Positions 1 to 5,906 of a stretch of 6,103 nucleotides of DNA are shown here, piece by piece; position 1 is the stretch's first letter; every line of letters begins with the position of its first letter. Position numbers and translations under genes: made by a program. Source of the DNA: Lachnospiraceae bacterium. Lineage in GTDB: Bacteria > Bacillota > Clostridia > Lachnospirales > Lachnospiraceae. The stretch lies in NCBI GenBank assembly GCA_900751785.1, contig CAADSM010000153.1:1-6103 (forward strand). Reading direction: 5' to 3'. The notes beneath the pieces were generated by a model, which did not search any database, was not told the DNA's origin, and saw only the letters and a program-made list of their open reading frames with translations.

Positions 1-42
1 ACCGCGAAAAATGTGTTCCATTGGAAACGCATTTTCCGCGGT
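1..42 (-). terminator. intrinsic-terminator-like hairpin
   Basis: The arms ACCGCGGAAAATGCGTTTCC and GGAACACATTTTTCGCGGT (minus strand) pair over about 18 positions around a short AAT loop. On the minus strand two of the imperfect positions are G-U wobbles and one is a C-A mismatch. On the plus strand the same wobble positions become A-C mismatches, so the hairpin is better formed in minus-strand RNA. Any U-tract would lie beyond the window edge and cannot be seen. The plus-strand exit has only a weak CTTTAA. Confidence 0.5.
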
Positions 43-237
43 CTTTAACAACCTGAACAAACTGTATTCGGAACGCTCCACTTGAAGTCTCTGCTTTTAT
101 AACACCCGCCCCTTTGACTCACACTCACCCGGTCAGCAGAGTCCCTCCAACGGAAAGCTTCAGCTGTTTTCAGCCAGCTTCCCGCACGAACTCGGAAATT
201 AAAAAAGAGGATGCTAATTGCACTTTATAGACTCTAT
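1..237 (-). ncRNA. candidate structured small RNA or attenuator leader, transcribed leftward
   Basis: A strong minus-strand promoter (243-271) should start transcription near 235-237, and a strong hairpin ends the stretch at 42-1, giving an RNA of roughly 237 nt, or longer if the hairpin is read through. Two further stems are visible. One is a hairpin at 183-152 (GGGAAGC paired with GCTTTCC, with an inner GCTG/CAGC stem and an AAAA loop). The other is a seven-pair stem CTCTGCT/AGCAGAG (141-135 with 95-89) enclosing a G-rich 39-nt segment. No convincing ORF lies inside. I tried to match T-box, cobalamin, SAM-I, TPP, FMN, lysine, glycine, 6S, SRP and RNase P signatures and none fits. It may be a free-standing sRNA or the leader of a gene off the left edge. 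The promoter and terminator geometry is seen in the sequence; the RNA itself is inferred. Confidence 0.5.
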
Positions 238-242
238 TCTCA

Positions 243-271
243 AGTATAATCAGCCGGACTAATATTGTCAA
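243..271 (-). promoter_or_regulatory. consensus sigma-A promoter firing leftward
   Basis: On the minus strand the -35 hexamer TTGACA (271-266) is a perfect consensus. It is followed by a 17-bp spacer and the -10 hexamer TATACT (248-243), one base off consensus. No protein gene follows inside the window, so the promoter serves the candidate RNA at 1-237. It lies 22 bp beyond the outer end of the long palindrome at 294-660, which would insulate it from sigma-operon read-through. Confidence 0.75.
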
Positions 272-293
272 AGCATACCTGCTGTCCTAGTTT

Positions 294-660
294 TTAAATT
301 TCCGGGGTTGTCACGCAAACTTCCTGCTGGATCAACGCAGAAACCGACAGGGCAGGATTCGACAACCTTTCTGAGATGAGGGGCGGGGGATCCCGGCGAC
401 TTTGGAGAAGGGTCTAGAAAATCTTAAAGCCCCGAAAGATGGCGTTAATATGAAAAACAGTACTGTTTGAGCGTCAGCGAGTTGTGCTGTTTTCATATTG
501 CTCTTAGCCATCTTTCGGAGCTTTTAGTTTTTCTTATCCTTCGGAACGGAGCTTGGATCCCCCGTCCCTCCTCTCAGAATACGTCTTCGATTTTCTATCT
601 GCCCTGCCGGTTTCGAACGTTACATCAACTAGAAGTTTCCGTCGACAAATTGGAATTTAA
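294..660 (-). repeat. 367-bp imperfect palindrome at the 3' end of the sigma operon (full copy of a two-copy element)
   Basis: The two halves are inverted copies of each other. The outer ends TTAAATT (294-300) and AATTTAA (654-660) match. AAACCGACAGGGCAG (341-355) faces AAACCGGCAGGGCAG read from the right arm. CTGAGATGAGGGGCGGGG (371-388) faces CTGAGAGGAGGGACGGGG. CCCGAAAGATGGC (431-443) faces TCCGAAAGATGGC. The arms converge on a 20-nt loop CAACTCGCTGACGCTCAAAC (minus strand, 484-465). The right terminus overlaps the TAA stop of the upstream gene. The minus-strand half (659 to 465) is collinear with 5903-6091 at the other end of the window, hence a dispersed element. It encodes no protein. 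It could be a MITE-like non-autonomous element or a conserved 3'-UTR hairpin. Arm differences give wobbles on both strands, so strand of action cannot be decided from this copy. Confidence 0.8.
426..530. terminator. core hairpin of the palindrome, likely bidirectional terminator
   Basis: AAAGCCCCGAAAGATGGC (426-443) pairs with GCCATCTTTCGGAGCTTTT (507-525), continuing inward through an AATATGAAAA-rich arm to the central loop at 465-484. On the plus strand the hairpin runs into TTTTAGTTTTT (about 522-531), a good U-tract. On the minus strand the exit is the weaker CTTTAAGATTTTC. The gene that needs it is the minus-strand anti-sigma gene ending at 657. Part of the larger palindrome. Confidence 0.5.
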
Positions 661-2132
661 TCAGCAAGCTTTACGTACGGATATAAGGAACTTCCTCCCG
701 TATTGAAGAACTCCAGGCATGCATTTTCCACACAGTCCTCGTCGACTACATAGACAAAGGTGCATTCTATCGTCTCGCCTGCGCCAATTTCAGCGAATCT
801 TACATGCTTTTTGCTGTTTTCAGTAAACTGCTGCACGCTCTGGTAGAACGGCGCGCCATCTCCGTTCAGCTCAAGATATGCCTTAGTACCCTCGATGTAC
901 TCAAACTCTTCATAAGATCCTGATTCGTCCATATTCGCTTTCCTGAGCAGTGTCAGCTCCGGAGTGATTTCGAACTCCCCGGCAGCATCCGCAGTATTGG
1001 TAATGTCGACCGTCACAGCAAGGAACTTACCATTCACTTCCTTACCTCTGTCTTTATCGATATCCCGTGTAGATACAGTATAAGGATAACGAATATGAGA
1101 CTTTAACGTTCCGTCCTCATTCAGAAGCGGTGCGACAGCTGAATCATAGTCAGGAACATAATTTTCCTTCGGATACTGATCCAGCGGAAGTGTGTCAAGG
1201 ATCTGAGCGTCCTTCACAGTATACTGAAGATCTGCTAGATCTGTGCTCTGTACAGAATCAGGAGCGGTAATCACATCGCCAATCTGATGTACACGTGAGC
1301 TTTCAATAGATTCCTTCTGCATTCTGTAAGATGCCTTCATTTCTTTCTCAGCTTCGATTTCTTCATCTGTTGCATAGGCAACTGTTTCGTCAAGAATCGT
1401 AACCTGCAGATTCTGCACCACTTTGAGCACCTCATCTTTTGGAAGATCAATGCCATCAAGATATACCCATACAACATATCCCTCTTCTTCATTAAAGAGA
1501 TACGCATTCTGCGAAATAGTGTTGTCATCTACATAAACACTCTCTTCCCGGAAAAGGTTTACAGTCGTCCCATTGAGCTCAGTCGTTCCTGCGAATGCAT
1601 CTTCGTTATAGATCGTATCGATCCATCCATCCTCGATCATAGTGTGCCAGTAGACTTCAGCAGCATTGAGAGGGACAATCGTCATTCCTCCGCCGGTCGC
1701 GTCATTATGATATTTTCCGCCATACGGACCGTCATTCTCTTCATGATACACATATCCCTCCGGGACATATTGGGCAGTCACCTCGATCTTGTGAGCTTCT
1801 TTCTGCGTCGGCTCCACGCTTACCTGCTGCTTCACTTTCCCGTCTTCTTCTTTGACCGTCACATTCAGCGCCCTGGCTGCTGCAAACGCGGTGAGCCCGA
1901 GACCTGCTATGACAGCAGCTGCTGCCGCAGCAGAAACCCACGCCCGGGGTCTGCGCCTGTGGACTGTGCGGCGGCCGTTCTGTTTCCCATCTGTATTTTC
2001 AGTGATACCGGTGTTTTCGACAAGACCGAGCTTTTCATAGGTCTCCTTCATTCTTCTGTCTACAGATTCCGGTATCTCGGCATCATTTCGTAAAATCTGT
2101 TCCATCTCATTCTGAGTATATTCTTTTTTCAA
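657..2132 (-). CDS. membrane-anchored putative anti-sigma factor with large extracytoplasmic domain
   Basis: The 491-residue protein has a short acidic cytoplasmic N-terminus (residues 1-63) resembling sigma-binding segments of anti-sigma factors. A basic patch (HRRRPR, 59-64) follows, then one Ala/Gly-rich membrane helix (about 65-86) oriented N-in. About 400 residues lie outside. Residues 115-245 resemble DUF4367-type domains of Firmicutes anti-sigma proteins (YVPEGYVYHEE...). A Lys/Glu-rich linker follows (255-280). Residues 290-491 look like an Ig-like DUF4352-type beta domain (KFLAVTVDITNT). No metal-site or protease motif was seen. The start codon is TTG at 2132-2130, chosen because AGGAGG lies 7 nt upstream and no ATG fits. 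It follows the sigma gene by 52 nt, so the likely job is to hold that sigma factor until an envelope signal arrives. Anti-sigma activity is inferred from context and topology; domain names are from memory. Confidence 0.75.
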   Translation of the reverse strand: MKKEYTQNEMEQILRNDAEIPESVDRRMKETYEKLGLVENTGITENTDGKQNGRRTVHRRRPRAWVSAAAAAAVIAGLGLTAFAAARALNVTVKEEDGKVKQQVSVEPTQKEAHKIEVTAQYVPEGYVYHEENDGPYGGKYHNDATGGGMTIVPLNAAEVYWHTMIEDGWIDTIYNEDAFAGTTELNGTTVNLFREESVYVDDNTISQNAYLFNEEEGYVVWVYLDGIDLPKDEVLKVVQNLQVTILDETVAYATDEEIEAEKEMKASYRMQKESIESSRVHQIGDVITAPDSVQSTDLADLQYTVKDAQILDTLPLDQYPKENYVPDYDSAVAPLLNEDGTLKSHIRYPYTVSTRDIDKDRGKEVNGKFLAVTVDITNTADAAGEFEITPELTLLRKANMDESGSYEEFEYIEGTKAYLELNGDGAPFYQSVQQFTENSKKHVRFAEIGAGETIECTFVYVVDEDCVENACLEFFNTGGSSLYPYVKLAD

Positions 2133-2139
2133 GAGAATG

Positions 2140-2145
2140 CCTCCT
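2140..2145 (-). promoter_or_regulatory. ribosome binding site fixing a TTG start
   Basis: A perfect AGGAGG (within AAAAGGAGGC) ends 7 nt before TTG at 2132-2130. The next codons are AAA AAA GAA TAT. No ATG or GTG is equally well placed, so the anti-sigma gene most likely starts at TTG, which may lower its translation relative to the sigma factor. Confidence 0.75.
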
Positions 2146-2184
2146 TTTCAATAATTACGATATTGCAGCTGGATCCGGCACGGA

Positions 2185-2727
2185 TCAGGTAGCGGCGCTC
2201 TCAGCGCTCCATATCTCCCGAAATTTCTGCCGCCCTCTTGCAAGCCTTGTTTTTACTGTATTTTCCTCCATATCGAGAAGCTGTGCGATCTCGCTGACCT
2301 TGAATCCCTCCCCGTAGTAGAGAAGAAGGATCGTACGGTATTTTTCATCCAGCGACCGCATCAGTTCTTCAAATTCACAGTGTCTTAAGTCCATACAGAT
2401 CTCTCCCTGCTCGGGAAAGACGTCAACCGGACTTTCCCTTTTATTTTTCTTGATGATATCGATACATTTGTTGATCAGGATCCGCGTAAGCCATGTCCGG
2501 AAATATTCTGTCTTATCCAAATACGGAAGAGATTTATAACAGGACTCTATCGTATCCTGGATCGCATCTGCAATATCTTCTTCGTTAGAAAAATAGCTCC
2601 GCGCTATCTTGTACATGTTCTGCTTGTTTGCCTCCATCAGTTCGATAAATGCACGTCCATCGCCCTGCTGAGCCTTCTTGACAAGATATTCCAGAGAAAT
2701 CCCCTCCCTCCTTTGCATTGTCTTCAT
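2185..2727 (-). CDS. ECF-type sigma-70 family RNA polymerase sigma factor
   Basis: The 180-residue protein has the size and two-domain plan of ECF sigma factors. Region 2 spans about residues 26-95, with the core-binding DIADAIQDTIESCYKSL (51-67) and the DNA-melting FRTWLTRILINKCIDIIKK (76-94). Region 4 spans about 121-172, with a helix-turn-helix FKVSEIAQLLDMEENTVKTR (142-161) that reads the -35 element. There is no region 1 or 3, as expected for ECF. The ATG at 2727 has AAGGAGGG 12 nt upstream, a slightly long gap. An alternative ATG three codons in (2718) is worse placed. It is the first gene of a two-gene operon with the anti-sigma gene and has an ECF-type promoter upstream, so it probably drives its own transcription. 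The exact ECF subgroup (SigV/SigW-like) cannot be settled here. Confidence 0.9.
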   Translation of the reverse strand: MKTMQRREGISLEYLVKKAQQGDGRAFIELMEANKQNMYKIARSYFSNEEDIADAIQDTIESCYKSLPYLDKTEYFRTWLTRILINKCIDIIKKNKRESPVDVFPEQGEICMDLRHCEFEELMRSLDEKYRTILLLYYGEGFKVSEIAQLLDMEENTVKTRLARGRQKFREIWSAESAAT

Positions 2728-2809
2728 ATCAGCATCTATCCCTCCTTCCGCCCCTTATCTGATGTAAATTATGGAATCTGTGCACTGATGCCGTTTTGTT
2801 TTACATACA

Positions 2810-2839
2810 TTAGACTGATAAGCGGGGCAAAAAGTTTCA
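2810..2839 (-). promoter_or_regulatory. ECF-type promoter of the sigma/anti-sigma operon
   Basis: On the minus strand TGAAAC (2839-2834), followed by a T-run, is separated by 17 bp from AGTC (2816-2813), extending to AGTCTAA. Firmicutes ECF promoters typically read TGAAAC or TGTAAC, 16-17 bp, then CGTC/CGTA. The match differs by one base in the -10 tetramer. Transcription would start near 2805, leaving a leader of about 80 nt before the sigma ATG. This supports autoregulation. Confidence 0.6.
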
Positions 2840-2915
2840 CCACATATAAAAAATCAAATAATTATATCATACTGACCGGACAGAGAGCGGGTTTTCTATA
2901 GATATTCCCCGGCGC

Positions 2916-2940
2916 CTCTGCTAAAATAGTTTTAACAGAG
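2916..2940 (+). promoter_or_regulatory. extended -10 promoter inside a 25-bp dyad (putative operator) for the hydrogenase operon
   Basis: CTCTGCTAAAA (2916-2926) and TTTTAACAGAG (2930-2940) are inverted repeats matching at 10 of 11 positions around a TAG centre. The extended -10 motif TGCTAAAAT (2919-2927) sits in the left arm, while the -35 position is poor, so an activator or the TG extension would be needed. A repressor bound to the dyad would block the promoter. The half-sites (CTGCTAA and TTAACAG) resemble Rex half-sites (TTGTTAA/TTAACAA), but the gap is 7 instead of 4 bp, so Rex is not a confident assignment. No U-tract follows, so it is not a terminator. Confidence 0.45.
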
Positions 2941-2975
2941 CTGAGCGTAAAATATCAAAACAGGAGGATTGCAAG

Positions 2976-4685
2976 ATGAGAGTCATTGACTTTAAGGATG
3001 CGAAATGCCGCCACTGCTACAAATGTGTGCGCCACTGCGCAGTGAAAGCAATCTCGGTCAGAGACGAGCAGGCGCGCATCATGGTGGATCACTGTATCAA
3101 CTGCGGACGGTGCCTGGAGGTCTGTCCCCAGAACGCGAAAACATTTTCCAGTGATCTCGACCGGGTGAAAGGCTATCTGCGTCAGGGGGCTAAGACGGTC
3201 ATATCCATAGCGCCGTCCTATGCAGGAGTCCTTGATTTCGACAGTCCCGGACAGGTCGTGGATGCACTGCAGCGCCTTGGATTCTTCGAAGTTCGTGAAA
3301 CGGCGGAGGGCGCGGCCCTGGTGACAAATGAGTATAAGAAGCTGGTCCGGGCGGGAACCATGCCGAACATCATCACGACCTGCTGTCCCAGCGTAAATGA
3401 CCTGATCGAAAAGTATTACCCGGACTGTGCGGCATTGATGGCGCCCGTCGTATCGCCGATGATCGCGCACGGACGGTACATAAAGAAAATTTATGGTCCC
3501 GATGTGAAAGTAGTCTTTCTCGGACCATGCATTGCCAAAAAGCAGGAGGCGATAGGGGACCGGCGCGTGTCAGGAGCGGTCGATGCGATCCTTACCTTTG
3601 AAGAGCTGGCCGTCTGGCTGAAGGAGGCGGGCATCGACCTTCATGCTTGCGAGGATATGCCCATGGGCAATCCGGATCCCCGTATCAACCGCCTGTATCC
3701 TGTCAGCGGAGGCGTGATCCAGTCCGTCATTACAGAGGAAGACGCGGACGGATATCACAAAGTTTTTGTGGACGGTCTCGAAAACTGCATGGAGATGCTG
3801 GAGTGCCTGCAGAGAGGGGAGCTGGATCACTGTTTCATCGAGGCAAACGTCTGCGAAGGCGGCTGTGCAAGGGGACCTGCTTCCGCGCACTGGAACACCT
3901 CTTATGTGAAGACAAAAGTCAAAATCGAGAATGTAGTGACCTATAAGGCGGCGCGGGAGCTGCCGGATATGAGCACGGAAGAGCTGGCAAAAGAGTTCGG
4001 CGGCAGAGGGCTTACAGATCCCATCCCCTCGGAGGAACAGATCCGCAGGATCTTAAGATCTACCGGAAAATACTCTCCCGAGGATGAACTGAACTGCGGC
4101 GCCTGCGGGTACTCCACGTGCCGCGAGAAGGCGGCCGCAGTATTTCAAGGCAAGGCGGAGCTTTCCATGTGCATGCCCTACGCCCTCGCCCAGGCAGAGT
4201 CCATGTCAAATGTCGTCATGGATGTAACCCCGAACATGGTCTTTGTCATCGGCAATGACATGAGGATCCTGGAGTGCAATCGGAAGGGACAGGAGCTCCT
4301 GGGCGTCGGTCATGAGGAAGCAGTCCGGCGGTATATTTTTGAATTTATCGAGACAGATGACATCGAACAGGCGCTGCTGACAAGAGAGCCGGTCTATCAT
4401 AAAAAAATCCGTCTCGAACAGGGGAGGATCACAGCGGAGGAGACGATCGTCTACATCGAAAACCTGGATGCAGTTCTCGTAACCCTCCAGGACATAACGA
4501 GGGAAGAACGTATCAGAGAGCAGCACTATAATCTGAAGGTAGAAACTGTGGAAATGGCTCAGAAGGTCATCGAGAAGCAGATGATGGTTGCTCAGGAGAT
4601 CGCAGGACTCTTAGGCGAGACGACAGCAGAGACAAAGGTAACGCTTACGAAACTGCGGGATTCTATTCTGAATGAGGAAGATTAA
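2976..4685 (+). CDS. hydS: sensory [FeFe]-hydrogenase with PAS domain (HydS-like, phosphatase-linked type)
   Basis: The 569-residue protein starts at ATG 8 nt after AGGAGG. Residues 1-55 are a 2x[4Fe-4S] ferredoxin domain (C11, C14, C17, C21; C40, C43, C46, C50). Residues about 72-325 are the H-cluster domain with recognisable L1 (TTCCPS, C136/C137), L2 (GPCIAKKQE, C185, K188, E191) and L3 (EANVCEGGC, E289, C293, C297). All four H-cluster cysteines are present, as is the extra L1 cysteine used for proton transfer in catalytic enzymes. The two conserved methionines of L2 and L3 are replaced by Gly183 and Asn291, and the GGGQP tail is absent. A four-cysteine Fe-S module follows (C374, C377, C382, C399), then a PAS domain (about 408-508) and a helical tail. 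This order matches sensory group C hydrogenases. The phosphatase gene next door points to the phosphatase-linked subtype. It probably senses H2 or redox state in the cytoplasm; maturases are not in the window. Confidence 0.88.
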   Translation: MRVIDFKDAKCRHCYKCVRHCAVKAISVRDEQARIMVDHCINCGRCLEVCPQNAKTFSSDLDRVKGYLRQGAKTVISIAPSYAGVLDFDSPGQVVDALQRLGFFEVRETAEGAALVTNEYKKLVRAGTMPNIITTCCPSVNDLIEKYYPDCAALMAPVVSPMIAHGRYIKKIYGPDVKVVFLGPCIAKKQEAIGDRRVSGAVDAILTFEELAVWLKEAGIDLHACEDMPMGNPDPRINRLYPVSGGVIQSVITEEDADGYHKVFVDGLENCMEMLECLQRGELDHCFIEANVCEGGCARGPASAHWNTSYVKTKVKIENVVTYKAARELPDMSTEELAKEFGGRGLTDPIPSEEQIRRILRSTGKYSPEDELNCGACGYSTCREKAAAVFQGKAELSMCMPYALAQAESMSNVVMDVTPNMVFVIGNDMRILECNRKGQELLGVGHEEAVRRYIFEFIETDDIEQALLTREPVYHKKIRLEQGRITAEETIVYIENLDAVLVTLQDITREERIREQHYNLKVETVEMAQKVIEKQMMVAQEIAGLLGETTAETKVTLTKLRDSILNEED

Positions 4686-4693
4686 TGAAAAGA

Positions 4694-4712
4694 CCGGACT
4701 GCGGCAGTCCGG
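4694..4712 (+). other. intercistronic hairpin between the hydrogenase and phosphatase genes
   Basis: CCGGACTG (4694-4701) and CAGTCCGG (4705-4712) form a perfect 8-bp stem with a CGG loop, 8 nt after the hydrogenase stop and 5 nt before the phosphatase ribosome site AGGAGG (4718-4723). No T-run follows, so it is unlikely to be a strong terminator. It may stabilise or process the mRNA, or tune translation of the second gene. Confidence 0.7.
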
Positions 4713-4730
4713 CCGTTAGGAGGAAATGCC

Positions 4731-5906
4731 ATGGGTGTGAGCATAGATGTGGCTTGGAAGAGCCTGAACAAACATCAGGAAGAGCTGTGCGGCGACAAGG
4801 TGGAAGTTCTCAAAACAGACGACTCTGACATCGTGATCCTGGCGGACGGGATGGGGAGCGGCGTAAAGGCAAATATTCTCGCAACGCTGACATCAAAGAT
4901 CCTCGGGACCATGCTCCATGAGGGCGCAGCGCTAGAGTCCTGTGTAGAAACAGTAGCCAGGACTCTGCCGATCTGCAAAGTGAGAAAGGTGGCGTATGCG
5001 ACATTCAGTATCCTCCAGATCTTCCACAGCGGCGAAGCATACCTGGTTGAGTTCGATAACCCGTCCTGTGTATTTATCCGGGACGGGAAGATCATAAATT
5101 ATCCATATAAAACAAGAGAAATCGAAGGTAAAAAGATCCACGAATACCGCTTTACAGTAAAAAAGAACGACTGCTTCGTCCTGATGAGCGACGGCGTGAT
5201 CTACGCCGGGGCAGGCGCCATACTGGATCTGGAGGGCTGGACCTGGGATGCGATGGCAGAATATACACTGAAATGCACAAAGCAGACACTCTCCGCCTCC
5301 CGCCTTGCGGTAATGCTCAGTCAGGCGTGCAGCGAGCTGTATGAAGAAAAGCCCGGAGATGATACGACAGTTGCCGTGACAAGGGTCATCGAACGGCGGA
5401 TTGTCAATATTTTCACCGGTCCGCCGGCGAAAAAGGAGGATGACGAACGGCTGATGCACGACTTCATGCACACCGAGGGGAAAAAGGTCGTCGCCGGAGG
5501 CACCAGCGCCAATATCGCGGCGCGTGTGCTCGGAAAAGAGATCGTGACAAAAGCAGATACCAGCAGCCCCGATGTGCCGCCGATGGCATCGATCGACGGC
5601 ATTGACCTCGTCACAGAGGGCGTTATCACCCTCGGCAAAAGTCTGAAACTTCTGAAGAAATACGTCCGCGACGAGTTCGACGCCGAATTTTTCGATGAGC
5701 TGGACGCCGACAACGGCGCCTCCCGCCTGGCAAAGCTCCTGATCGAAGAGTGCACGGAGCTGAACCTGTTCGTCGGCACAGCGGTCAATGCCGCCCACAA
5801 AGAGACAGCACTCAACTTCGATCTCAGCATGCGCCAGAATCTCGTAGAACAGCTCGTGCGGACAGCGGAAGAAATGGGAAAAACAGTGAAAGTCATGTAC
5901 TATTAA
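4731..5906 (+). CDS. PP2C/SpoIIE-family serine phosphatase linked to the sensory hydrogenase
   Basis: The 391-residue protein starts at ATG 7 nt after AGGAGG. Residues about 1-220 form a PP2C-type catalytic domain of the SpoIIE class. The metal-binding acidic motifs are intact: ADGMGSG (D39, G40), MSDGV (D154, G155) and GDDTT (D210, D211). It should remove phosphate from Ser or Thr of a partner protein, classically a STAS-domain anti-anti-sigma factor, though none is encoded here. Residues about 222-391 (IVNIFTGPP..., GGTSANIAARVLGKE, 256-270) form a second soluble domain of unknown function, rich in charged helices. No membrane segment or signal peptide is seen. It lies 45 nt after the hydrogenase gene in one operon. 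The pairing suggests that the hydrogenase-PAS protein controls phosphatase activity; that link is inferred. The stop TAA overlaps the start of the repeated 3' element. Confidence 0.85.
   Translation: MGVSIDVAWKSLNKHQEELCGDKVEVLKTDDSDIVILADGMGSGVKANILATLTSKILGTMLHEGAALESCVETVARTLPICKVRKVAYATFSILQIFHSGEAYLVEFDNPSCVFIRDGKIINYPYKTREIEGKKIHEYRFTVKKNDCFVLMSDGVIYAGAGAILDLEGWTWDAMAEYTLKCTKQTLSASRLAVMLSQACSELYEEKPGDDTTVAVTRVIERRIVNIFTGPPAKKEDDERLMHDFMHTEGKKVVAGGTSANIAARVLGKEIVTKADTSSPDVPPMASIDGIDLVTEGVITLGKSLKLLKKYVRDEFDAEFFDELDADNGASRLAKLLIEECTELNLFVGTAVNAAHKETALNFDLSMRQNLVEQLVRTAEEMGKTVKVMYY

Noticed and set aside
1..60. T-box riboswitch, because of ACCGCGG before a hairpin
   Set aside because: The UGGN part of the T-box bulge is missing (the sequence reads GTTAAAGACCGCGG), and no stem I specifier features were found.
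67..75. Third partial copy of the 3' element, from a shared CGTTCCGAA (minus strand)
   Set aside because: The 9-mer match does not extend on either side, and spacing to other blocks does not agree.
45..128. Minus-strand 27-codon GTG ORF whose TAA sits just before the terminator hairpin (possible leader peptide)
   Set aside because: The nearest SD-like GGAGGG (148-143) is 14 nt from the GTG, there is no ATG, and the ORF spans a predicted stem. Too weak to call.
120..215. Cobalamin or SAM-I riboswitch fragments (GGGAAGCTGG...GAAAA; TTGGAGGGACT)
   Set aside because: Only short local similarities. The B12 box and the SAM-I core are absent.
467..706. 79-codon plus-strand ORF across the palindrome
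   Set aside because: It is made of palindrome arm sequence, has no ribosome site and overlaps the end of the real minus-strand gene.
2701..2716. Strong internal SD (AAAGGAGGGAGGGG, minus) inside the sigma gene, suggesting a later start
   Set aside because: No ATG, GTG or TTG follows in frame at a usable distance, so the annotated ATG at 2727 is kept.
2916..2940. Dyad as a canonical Rex box
   Set aside because: Half-sites are separated by 7 bp rather than the 4 bp of the TTGTTAA-N4-TTAACAA consensus, and the outer bases differ.
4932..5798. 288-codon minus-strand ORF opposite the phosphatase gene
   Set aside because: It is a shadow of the well-supported PP2C gene, with low-complexity Cys/His/Arg-rich composition and no recognisable domain.
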